DNA of 6,201 bases from Lysobacteraceae bacterium UBA6001 (GTDB lineage Bacteria; Pseudomonadota; Gammaproteobacteria; Xanthomonadales; Xanthomonadaceae), in NCBI GenBank assembly GCA_002429615.1, contig DJAN01000194.1, forward strand, positions 1-6,201, read 5' to 3'. The position numbers and the translations under genes were made by a program. Shown piece after piece: positions 1-5,121 of this stretch. Below the pieces are notes generated by a model. It was not told the DNA's origin, did not search any database, and worked only from the letters and a program-made list of their open reading frames with translations. Within the stretch, counting starts at the first letter, position 1, and every line of letters begins with the position of its first letter.

Positions 1-10
1 CTTCCGATCT
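1..10. other. Residual Illumina adapter sequence at the contig end
   Basis: The first ten bases, CTTCCGATCT, are identical to the last ten bases of the standard Illumina adapter (which ends GCTCTTCCGATCT). Read on the minus strand they are AGATCGGAAG, the familiar read-through sequence. A chance match at this exact terminal position has a probability of about one in a million. The bases fall inside the truncated membrane-protein gene, so its last three codons in the window (from about base 11 down to 1) are probably not genomic. I infer that this is an untrimmed adapter assembled into the contig end. Confidence 0.9.
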
Positions 11-515
11 TCGCCTGACGTGCCGGTGCCGGCGACGCGGCACCGCCAGCGTCGGGCTCGCCCGGGCCGCCACCGGTCTGCGCGGGGGAGCCGCGGCCGA
101 TCATCTCCAGCTTGACCCGGCCTTCCTCGCCGCCGTCATCCTGCGGCTGCGCCCAGCGGACCACCGCCACCCACAGCAGCAGCATGAAGAACGCCAGGTG
201 GATCAGGAAGCTCGCCAGCATCGCCAGCCAGTGATACGGACGCTCGTCGCGAGGACGCGGGTCCCACTGCTGCCACCACAGGCGGCGGAATGCCTGCCAC
301 TTCGACAACCGCGGCAGCACGCCAGTGGAGGGACGCGGCGGGCGCTGCGCGAATTCCGCGCTCAGCGCCCCGGCCGGATAGGCCACCGAGGCCACCACGT
401 CGCGCGTGCGCGCCCAGTGGCCCCAGGCGAAGGGCAGCCCGCTGCGCCGGTCCAGCAGCGGACCGGCCGGCTTGCGCGCCAGCAGGACGTCGATGAGGTC
501 GGCGGCTTTCGTCAC
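1..515 (-). CDS. Single-pass membrane protein with TonB-like helix ('transmembrane repetitive protein'-like), C-terminus missing
   Basis: This frame stays open from a GTG at 515-513 to the window edge, giving about 168 genuine residues before adapter sequence is reached. GTG is chosen because the frame's preceding stop is the nfuA TGA (536-534) and the first in-frame ATG falls at residue 99, inside the membrane helix; no clear Shine-Dalgarno is visible. Residues 1-95 are soluble, presumably cytoplasmic, and rich in Trp and Arg. Residues 96-119 form one strong hydrophobic helix. After it come a charged stretch and a Gly/Pro/Ala-rich segment, presumably periplasmic. The helix contains S102-x3-H106-x6-L113-x3-A117, matching the Ser-His-Leu-Ser pattern of TonB and TolA except for the last Ser. 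The gene lies 18 nt after nfuA on the same strand, so the two are probably co-transcribed. I recall related Xanthomonadaceae proteins named 'transmembrane repetitive protein', with no established function. A role as an energy-coupling protein is inference. Confidence 0.75.
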   Translation of the reverse strand, partial: MTKAADLIDVLLARKPAGPLLDRRSGLPFAWGHWARTRDVVASVAYPAGALSAEFAQRPPRPSTGVLPRLSKWQAFRRLWWQQWDPRPRDERPYHWLAMLASFLIHLAFFMLLLWVAVVRWAQPQDDGGEEGRVKLEMIGRGSPAQTGGGPGEPDAGGAASPAPARQAKIG

Positions 516-533
516 CGGCGCGGCGCGGTCAGA

Positions 534-1130
534 TCAGGCCGCGTCGCGCGGAATGTAGGGCGCATCGCCCGTGGAATGATCGGTGGCGTCGCGCACCGCG
601 ATCACCCCGGGCACGCGCCCCATCAGGGTCTTCTCGATTCCCTGCTTCAAGGTGACGTCGGCCATGCCGCAGCCGTGGCAACCGCCGCCGAAGCGCAGCA
701 GCACCACGCCGTCGGAGGAGACTTCCTGCACCGCCACGCGGCCGCCGTGCGAGGCCAGCTGCGGGTTGATCTCGTTGTCCACCACCCAGCGCACCCGCTC
801 GACCATGGACGCGGCATCGCCGGGCGCCTCGCCCTTGATCTTCGGCGCCTTGATGGTGAGCTGCTGGTTGCCGGTGGCCTGGGTGATGTAGTCGATCTCG
901 GCGCCATCCAGCCATTGCACGCTGTCGGCGGCGATGTAGAGAGTGAAGCCCTCGCAGTCCACGGCCCATTCGTCGCCGGCCAGGTCGGCGGGCTCGGCGA
1001 ATTCGAGGCGGGCATCGGCGGTCGGCGTACCGGGGTCCATCGCACTGAGGCGCACGCCCATGCCGGGCACGCCCTCGCGTTCGATCAGGCGGCGGAAGTG
1101 GCCCTGCGCTTTGTCGGATATCTGGATCAT
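534..1130 (-). CDS. nfuA: NfuA, Fe-S cluster carrier/biogenesis protein
   Basis: This cytoplasmic protein of 198 residues (E. coli NfuA has 191) accepts an Fe-S cluster and passes it to client enzymes, helping especially under oxidative stress or iron shortage. Residues 1 to about 95 form the degenerate A-type (IscA/HesB-like) domain, which lacks the A-type cysteine triad. Residues about 105-180 form the NifU-like C-domain with '[10 protein letters not shown]' and the cluster-binding C151-x2-C154 within [11 protein letters not shown]. The tail '[12 protein letters not shown]' resembles the end of other NfuA proteins. Two conserved domains in the correct order and a normal length leave little doubt. 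The ATG at 1130-1128 has no good Shine-Dalgarno; a TAGAAT box begins only 12 nt upstream, suggesting a leaderless transcript. The gene is divergent from phhB, and its probable downstream partner is the membrane protein at 1-515. No frameshift or missing key residue is seen. Confidence 0.96.
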   Translation of the reverse strand: MIQISDKAQGHFRRLIEREGVPGMGVRLSAMDPGTPTADARLEFAEPADLAGDEWAVDCEGFTLYIAADSVQWLDGAEIDYITQATGNQQLTIKAPKIKGEAPGDAASMVERVRWVVDNEINPQLASHGGRVAVQEVSSDGVVLLRFGGGCHGCGMADVTLKQGIEKTLMGRVPGVIAVRDATDHSTGDAPYIPRDAA

Positions 1131-1136
1131 TTGGTT

Positions 1137-1142
1137 ATTCTA
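1137..1142 (-). promoter_or_regulatory. Candidate -10 element of nfuA (leaderless arrangement)
   Basis: On the minus strand the hexamer TAGAAT matches the sigma-70 -10 consensus at five of six positions. It ends six bases before the nfuA ATG, so transcription would start at or next to the A of the start codon. The absence of a Shine-Dalgarno fits such a leaderless mRNA. No convincing -35 lies 16-19 bp upstream, which lowers confidence. Confidence 0.4.
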
Positions 1143-1205
1143 CCCCCGTCGCACCGGCGCCCCGTGCACCACCTGCATGTGTCGCATGCCATCTTCAGCC
1201 ACCGC

Positions 1206-1210
1206 GAGGA
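1206..1210 (+). promoter_or_regulatory. Ribosome binding site of phhB
   Basis: GAGGA lies seven bases before the ATG at 1218. It fixes the phhB start inside a frame that is open far upstream only because of high GC, and that upstream part overlaps nfuA in antisense. The residues after this ATG ([12 protein letters not shown]) look like the usual N-terminus of Xanthomonadaceae PhhB. Confidence 0.75.
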
Positions 1211-1217
1211 CTTCCCG

Positions 1218-1568
1218 ATGACCGACCTGATTCCCCTGCAGCGGGCACGCTGCCTGCCGCGCAAGGGCATCGAGCACAAGCTCGGCGAAGCCCGGCTGGC
1301 CGAGCTGCTGCCCCAGGTCCCCGGCTGGGAACTGGCCGAGGGCGGCAATGCCCTCACCCGTACCTTCACCTTCGACGACTATTACGAAACCATGGCCTTC
1401 GTGAACGCGTTGGCATGGATCGCCCACCACGAAGACCATCACCCCGACCTCGGCGTGCATTACAACCGCGCCGTGGTCCGTTTTTCCACCCATGACGTCG
1501 GTGGCCTGAGCGAGAACGACTTCATCTGCGCGGCCAAGGCCTCCACCCTCGTCGACCCAGGAGTGTGA
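1218..1568 (+). CDS. phhB: Pterin-4a-carbinolamine dehydratase
   Basis: This small cytoplasmic enzyme of 116 residues dehydrates 4a-hydroxytetrahydropterin to quinonoid dihydropterin. It recycles the cofactor used by phenylalanine hydroxylase (PhhA), which is not in this window. The family signature is clear: W37 in 'VPGW', the E-x-H-H-P motif with H74 and H75 ([13 protein letters not shown]), and H92 in '[13 protein letters not shown]'. These correspond to the active-site Trp and the three His of the mammalian enzyme. Length is normal for the bacterial family. The start is supported by the GAGGA at 1206-1210. The stop codon is followed after two bases by the ATG of the lipoprotein gene, so the two are probably one transcript with coupled translation. 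The pairing gives no obvious functional link to pterins. Confidence 0.95.
   Translation: MTDLIPLQRARCLPRKGIEHKLGEARLAELLPQVPGWELAEGGNALTRTFTFDDYYETMAFVNALAWIAHHEDHHPDLGVHYNRAVVRFSTHDVGGLSENDFICAAKASTLVDPGV
1559..1563 (+). promoter_or_regulatory. Ribosome binding site deciding the lipoprotein start
   Basis: AGGAG sits within the last codons of phhB. It is seven bases before the ATG at 1571 but only one base before the in-frame GTG at 1565, so the ATG is the likely true start. Because the site lies inside phhB and the two genes nearly touch, ribosomes ending phhB could re-initiate here. Confidence 0.7.
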
Positions 1569-1570
1569 CG

Positions 1571-1990
1571 ATGCACCAGACCCACCGGATCGTCCTGCCC
1601 GCGCTCGCCGCGCTGGCCCTCGCCGCCTGCGGCAAGTCCGAGGCGCCCGCCACGCCGGCCATCGCGCCGACCGAACTGGCGGCGATCGAAACCCCGCCGC
1701 CGGCCTACCCGATCGAGCTGGCCTGCGCCGGCGCCGGCGGCCAGACCGTGCTGAAGGTGACCGTCGGCACCGAAGGCACGCCGACCGAGGTCGCACTGGT
1801 GCGCAGCAGCGGGCAGACCCAGCTCGACCAGCTGGCGCAGGAGAAGGTGCGCGAATGGAAGTTCCGCGCCGCCACCCGCAACGGCCAGCCGGTGGCGCAG
1901 ACCATCCAGGTGCCGGTGGACTTCAAGCCGCCGCAGCCCAAGCCGGACGAGTGCTTCGCCATCGAGGAGCGCGCCAAGCGCGGCGGTTGA
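1571..1990 (+). CDS. Small lipoprotein with stand-alone TonB C-terminal domain
   Basis: The product has 139 residues from the ATG at 1571, which has an AGGAG seven bases upstream; the earlier in-frame GTG at 1565 is too close to that site. Residues 1-20 are a lipoprotein signal peptide with lipobox L17-A-A-C20. The residues after the Cys are Gly and Lys, not Asp, so outer-membrane sorting by Lol is expected. Residues 21 to about 45 are an Ala/Pro-rich linker. Residues about 46-120 match the TonB C-terminal fold: P-x-YP near the start, 'VTVGTEGTPTEVALVRSSG', 'LDQLAQEKVREWKFRAA' and 'NGQPV', ending in a VPVDF strand. There is no TonB-type membrane helix, so by itself it cannot be energised by ExbB/ExbD. 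C52 and C128 are the only mature cysteines besides C20 and could form a disulfide. Databases would probably name it 'energy transducer TonB'; its real function is unknown. A strong hairpin follows at 2011-2041. Confidence 0.85.
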   Translation: MHQTHRIVLPALAALALAACGKSEAPATPAIAPTELAAIETPPPAYPIELACAGAGGQTVLKVTVGTEGTPTEVALVRSSGQTQLDQLAQEKVREWKFRAATRNGQPVAQTIQVPVDFKPPQPKPDECFAIEERAKRGG

Positions 1991-2010
1991 GCCGTCGCCC
2001 GCTTCGCCCC

Positions 2011-2045
2011 GACAACGCCCGGCCTTGCGCCGGGCGTTGTCGTTT
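2011..2045 (+). terminator. Rho-independent terminator after the phhB-lipoprotein pair
   Basis: A perfect 13-bp stem (2011-2023 pairing with 2029-2041) encloses a five-base CTTGC loop and is followed on the plus strand by G and TTT (2043-2045). It starts 20 bases after the lipoprotein stop. The short T-run overlaps the stop codon of the convergent dehydrogenase gene (2047-2045). On the minus strand no T-run follows, but the hairpin sits three bases past that stop and may also protect or weakly terminate that transcript. Confidence 0.8.
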
Positions 2046-4135
2046 CAGCGACGCCGACGCCGGCGCCACAGCGCGCGCAGGCCCCAGGCGATCAAGCCAA
2101 GCACGCTGAGCGCGGCCAGCGCCAGCACGGTCATGCGCACCGCGACGCCGTGCTGGAACACGACCTCCTCGCCCTGCCCGTCCAACGTGTAGGCGATGAC
2201 GTAGTCGCCCATCGGGCCCAGCCCTTCGCGGCCGCCCGCGGCGATGACCACGTACTGGCGCCCGTCCACCGCATACACCGACGGCGTCGCCTGTCCGCCC
2301 GCGGGCAGCTTGGCGTCCCATAGCGTCTTGCCGGTGGCGGTATCCAGCGCGCGCAGGCGCGCATCGCCCGAGCCACCAAAGAAGGTCACGCCGCCGGCGG
2401 TGGCGGTCGCCCCGCCCAGGACCGGCAGGCCGGCTTCCAGCGGCAGCCACGGCAGGGTTTCCTCCAATGTGCCGATCGGGCGCTCCCAGGCCACCTGCCG
2501 GGTACGCAGGTCCACGGCGACCATCCGCCCCCACGGCGGAGCGATGCACGGCGTGCCCTTGGCCGACTTCAGCACCCCGCGACGCATGCCGTAGGCGGTG
2601 CCGTCCATGCTGTTGAATTCCTGCTCGGGGTACTGGTCGCGCTTGTCCCAGTCGAACTGCTCGCGCGGAATCAGCGCCACCTGCATCGGCAGGTCGGTGA
2701 CCGGCAGGATCGCCAGCTGCCGCTGTGGGTCGATCGCGATGCCGCCCCAGTTCACCCCACCGGCCCAGCCCGGCAGCGCGATGGTGCCGCGCACGCTGGG
2801 CGGGGTGAAGATGCCTTCCGAACGCAGCTTGGCGATCTGCGCTTCGCAGTCGCGGCGCTCACCCGGCGTCGGGCCCCAGGCGTCGGCGGGCGTGAGCGCC
2901 GACAGGCGTGACAGGCGCAGCGCGGGCTCGGGCATCGGCTGCGTGGGCGAGGCATGTTCGCCGGGCACGTCGGAGGCCGGCACCGGCACTTCGCTGATCG
3001 GGAATACCGGTGCGCCGGTGCGGCGATCGAAGGCGAACAGGAAGCCGGTCTTGGTCGCCTGCAACACGGCCTCGCGCAGGCCCTGCGCGGTCTGCACCGT
3101 GGCCAGCGCCGGCTGCGAGGCCAGGTCGTAGTCCCACAGGTCGTGATGCACCAGCTGTTGGGCCCAGACGCGGCGGCCGGTGTGCAGGTCGAGCGCGACC
3201 AGCGAGTTGGCGTCGCGGTTGTCGCCGGTGCGTTCGCCGCCGAAGTAGTCCGGGCTGGCCGAGCCGGTCGGCACGTAGACCAGGCCGAGCGCGGGATCGA
3301 CCGACAGCGGCGCCCATGCATTCGCCGCGCCGACCGTGGCGGCCTGCGCCGGTACCCAGCCCTGCGCGGTGGCCTGGGCGGGATCGCGCGGCACCGGATC
3401 CCAGCGCCACAGTTCGCGCCCGTCGCGCACGTCGTAGCCGCGCACCACGCCCTGCTCCAGCGCGCTGGCGCGGTTGTCGCCGATGGAGCTGCCCACCACC
3501 AGCACGTCGTCGGCGATCACCGGCGGCGAGGTCACCGCGTAGTTCTGCCAGCGCGCACGGGCCTCGGAGTGGATGTCCACGCCCAGCCGCAGGTCGAGCT
3601 GCCCGCTGCCGCCGAACTGCGCGCAGGGCTTGCCATCGGCCGCGTCCAGCGCGATGAGGCGCGCATCCAGCGTGCCGTAGACGATGCGCTCGCGGCACGG
3701 CGCACCGGCCGGTGCCTGCGCATCGCGCCAGAAGCTCACCCCGCGCGAGGCCGGATCGCTGTAGGCATGGGTACGCGAGACCTTGGCATCGTGCGACCAC
3801 AGTTCGCGTCCGCTCGCCGCATCGAGTGCGAAGGCGATGCCGGTCCCGGTGTTGAGATATATGCGCCCGTCGATGACCAGCGGGTTGGCCTCGAAGCGAC
3901 GGCGCTCCGGGTCTGGCAGGCCGGCGCCGAGCTCGCCGGTCCGGAACGACCAGGCGATGCGCAGGCGGTGCACGTTGTCCGGGGTGATCTGCGCCAGCGG
4001 CGAATACTGGCCGCCGCCCGGCGCGCCGGCGTAGTGCGCCCAGTCGCCCGCGGTCGCCGTGCCCTGCGCGGCGCTGCCGCCAGCGAATGCGCATGTCACA
4101 AGGGCGCCGAGTGCGCCGATCCTGAGCCTGTCCAT
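2045..4135 (-). CDS. PQQ-dependent dehydrogenase, glucose/quinate/shikimate type, with C-terminal membrane tail
   Basis: This periplasmic quinoprotein of 696 residues is an eight-bladed propeller using PQQ and a divalent metal to oxidise a sugar, polyol or cyclic alcohol and passing electrons to the respiratory chain. The ATG at 4135 is chosen because AGGGAG lies six bases upstream and it directly starts a signal peptide (residues 1-24, ending GGSAAQ); an upstream in-frame ATG at 4174 would put a charged stretch before it. The body follows E. coli Gcd: 'GQYSPLAQITPDNV' near residue 42, HHDLWD (330-335) with D335 matching catalytic D466, K362 matching PQQ-contacting K493 at the same 27-residue spacing, 'EGIFTPPS', VNWGG (461-465), and 'LPAGGQATP' then 'QYVVIAAGG' near the end. 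The five N-terminal membrane helices of Gcd are absent. Instead residues about 668-690 form a hydrophobic helix followed by six Arg. The segment 'SDPASRGVSF' (126-135) differs from the His/Cys version I recall in Gcd, so the substrate is left open. No PQQ synthesis gene is nearby. Confidence 0.93.
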   Translation of the reverse strand: MDRLRIGALGALVTCAFAGGSAAQGTATAGDWAHYAGAPGGGQYSPLAQITPDNVHRLRIAWSFRTGELGAGLPDPERRRFEANPLVIDGRIYLNTGTGIAFALDAASGRELWSHDAKVSRTHAYSDPASRGVSFWRDAQAPAGAPCRERIVYGTLDARLIALDAADGKPCAQFGGSGQLDLRLGVDIHSEARARWQNYAVTSPPVIADDVLVVGSSIGDNRASALEQGVVRGYDVRDGRELWRWDPVPRDPAQATAQGWVPAQAATVGAANAWAPLSVDPALGLVYVPTGSASPDYFGGERTGDNRDANSLVALDLHTGRRVWAQQLVHHDLWDYDLASQPALATVQTAQGLREAVLQATKTGFLFAFDRRTGAPVFPISEVPVPASDVPGEHASPTQPMPEPALRLSRLSALTPADAWGPTPGERRDCEAQIAKLRSEGIFTPPSVRGTIALPGWAGGVNWGGIAIDPQRQLAILPVTDLPMQVALIPREQFDWDKRDQYPEQEFNSMDGTAYGMRRGVLKSAKGTPCIAPPWGRMVAVDLRTRQVAWERPIGTLEETLPWLPLEAGLPVLGGATATAGGVTFFGGSGDARLRALDTATGKTLWDAKLPAGGQATPSVYAVDGRQYVVIAAGGREGLGPMGDYVIAYTLDGQGEEVVFQHGVAVRMTVLALAALSVLGLIAWGLRALWRRRRRR

Positions 4136-4141
4136 CCACTT

Positions 4142-4147
4142 CTCCCT
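4142..4147 (-). promoter_or_regulatory. Ribosome binding site of the PQQ dehydrogenase
   Basis: On the minus strand AGGGAG is placed six bases before the ATG at 4135. It decides between this start and the in-frame ATG 39 bases upstream at 4174, which has no comparable site and would disrupt the signal peptide. Confidence 0.7.
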
Positions 4148-4293
4148 GTCGAACCTGCCGCGCAGTGTGGCCATGCGCGGGCGGCTTGCGGGCCGCGATG
4201 TGACGAAAGCCCGGCTGGCAGGGACGAAACGCGGGCGCGCGGGGTTGGTCCACGCGCCGCGGCGGGCCTTGCCCTGCCTTCACCCGTGCCGGG

Positions 4294-4299
4294 CATACT
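4294..4299 (+). promoter_or_regulatory. Candidate -10 element of zupT (leaderless arrangement)
   Basis: CATACT matches TATAAT at four of six positions and ends six bases before the GTG start at 4306, so transcription would begin at the start codon. No Shine-Dalgarno precedes the GTG. A possible -35, TTGCCC (4269-4274), has a long 19-bp spacing. The geometry equals that in front of nfuA. Confidence 0.3.
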
Positions 4300-4305
4300 C
4301 CGTGC

Positions 4306-5115
4306 GTGTCGACCCTCTTCCCTTCCGCCGTCTGGATCGCCCTGGCGGTCACCCTCGCCGCCGGCCTGGCCACCGGGCTCGGCAGCCTGATGGTCATCTT
4401 CTCGCGGCGCCCGGACCCGCGCCTGCTCGCGTTCGGCCTGGCCTTCGCCGGCGGCGCGATGGTCTACGTGTCGCTGACCGAGATCCTGGGCAAGTCGGTC
4501 GCCTCGTTCTCCCAGGCGTATGGCCCGCAATGGGGGTTCGCCGCCGGCACCGCCGCGTTCCTCGGCGGCATGGCGCTGATCGTGCTGATCGACCACTTCG
4601 TGCCCAATCCGCACGACGGCCTCAGCATCGAAGACCCGGCATTCCGCGACCACAACCGTGCCTACATCAAGCGGGTCGGCCTGCTGACCGCGGTGGCGAT
4701 CACCGCGCACAACTTCCCCGAGGGCCTGGCCACTTTCTTCGCCACGCTCGACAACCCCTCGGTGGGCGCGCCGCTGGCGCTGGCCATCGCCATCCACAAC
4801 ATTCCCGAGGGCATCGCCATCGCGGTGCCGGTGTACTTCGCCACACATCGCAAGGACTATGCCTTCGCCGCCAGCCTGGCCTCGGGCCTGGCCGAACCGC
4901 TGGGGGCGCTGATCGGCTATCTGCTGCTATCGAAGTTCCTGACCCCGCCGGTGTTCGGCGCGGTGTTCGGGATGATCGCCGGGATCATGGTGTTCCTGGC
5001 CCTGGACGAACTGCTGCCCGCCGCCAAGCGCTACGCCAAAGGCCACGAGACCGTGTACGGGCTGGTCGGCGGCATGGCGACGCTGGCGATCAGCCTGGTG
5101 CTGTTCAAGTGGTGA
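4306..5115 (+). CDS. zupT: ZupT-type ZIP family divalent metal transporter
   Basis: This inner-membrane protein of 269 residues (E. coli ZupT has 257) imports zinc and, in characterised relatives, also iron, manganese or cobalt. About eight hydrophobic helices are visible, roughly at residues 8-31, 40-62, 80-99, 122-148, 155-178, 187-208, 217-237 and 249-268. The binuclear metal site is intact: HNFPEG (135-140) in helix 4 and HNIPEG (164-169) in helix 5, both shifted by 16 residues from what I recall as the E. coli positions (H119, H148). E60 in 'LTEIL' and E198 in 'GLAEPLG' are further family-conserved acids. The loop after helix 3 holds a modest set of metal-binding residues (DHFVPNPHD). 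The GTG start at 4306 gives a complete first helix; no alternative start or Shine-Dalgarno is apparent. The gene is divergent from the PQQ dehydrogenase and converges on rluC. No Zur operator is recognised, so its regulation is unknown. Confidence 0.94.
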   Translation: MSTLFPSAVWIALAVTLAAGLATGLGSLMVIFSRRPDPRLLAFGLAFAGGAMVYVSLTEILGKSVASFSQAYGPQWGFAAGTAAFLGGMALIVLIDHFVPNPHDGLSIEDPAFRDHNRAYIKRVGLLTAVAITAHNFPEGLATFFATLDNPSVGAPLALAIAIHNIPEGIAIAVPVYFATHRKDYAFAASLASGLAEPLGALIGYLLLSKFLTPPVFGAVFGMIAGIMVFLALDELLPAAKRYAKGHETVYGLVGGMATLAISLVLFKW

Positions 5116-5121
5116 GCAGGC

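Larger units (their letters stand above)
1131..1217. promoter_or_regulatory. Divergent nfuA/phhB intergenic region
   Basis: These 87 nt separate the two divergent start codons. The only AT-rich island is at 1130-1142. On the minus strand it gives TAGAAT (1142-1137, five of six matches to TATAAT), followed by six bases and then the nfuA ATG. On the plus strand the overlapping bases read TATTCT (1136-1141), with TTGTCG (1111-1116, inside nfuA) as a possible -35 at a 19-bp spacing, which would give phhB a leader of about 70 nt. No good -35 is seen for nfuA, and I recognise no IscR or Fur operator. This is inference from motifs only. Confidence 0.4.
4136..4305. promoter_or_regulatory. Divergent intergenic region between the PQQ dehydrogenase and zupT
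   Basis: These 170 nt separate divergent starts and should hold both promoters. On the plus strand the 7-mer GACGAAA occurs twice, at 4202-4208 and 4223-4229, exactly 21 bp (two helical turns) apart. Several GC-rich inverted repeats are possible: 4158-4163 with 4175-4180, 4181-4185 with 4192-4196, and 4234-4239 with 4253-4258. The first two would lie in or near the dehydrogenase leader. No convincing promoter for the dehydrogenase and no recognisable Zur or Fur box is visible. A zupT -10 candidate is listed separately. Confidence 0.4.

Noticed and set aside
198..1217. Long plus-strand open frame running into phhB that would give a protein of about 456 residues
   Set aside because: It is antisense to nfuA and to the membrane-protein gene. 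The upstream part is low-complexity Ala/Arg/Gly/His typical of GC-rich shadow frames, and the phhB part has its own Shine-Dalgarno and a family-like start at 1218.
1140..1796. 218-codon minus-strand frame over phhB and the lipoprotein
   Set aside because: It is antisense to two well-supported genes, and its N-terminal part is almost only Arg, Pro, Ser and Ala.
4136..4174. Upstream in-frame ATG (4174) as the start of the PQQ dehydrogenase
   Set aside because: It adds 13 mostly charged residues before an otherwise typical signal peptide and has no Shine-Dalgarno, whereas the ATG at 4135 has AGGGAG six bases upstream.
2954..4390. 478-codon plus-strand open frame
   Set aside because: It lies antisense to the PQQ dehydrogenase and its promoter region, has Arg/Ala/Gly/His-rich shadow composition and no recognisable motif, while the opposite strand matches a known family end to end.
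2859..4397. 512-codon minus-strand frame overlapping the dehydrogenase
   Set aside because: It is a shifted frame of the same strand, rich in Arg/Ala/Pro without motifs. It arises from few stop codons at high GC and shows no sign of a frameshift in the real gene.
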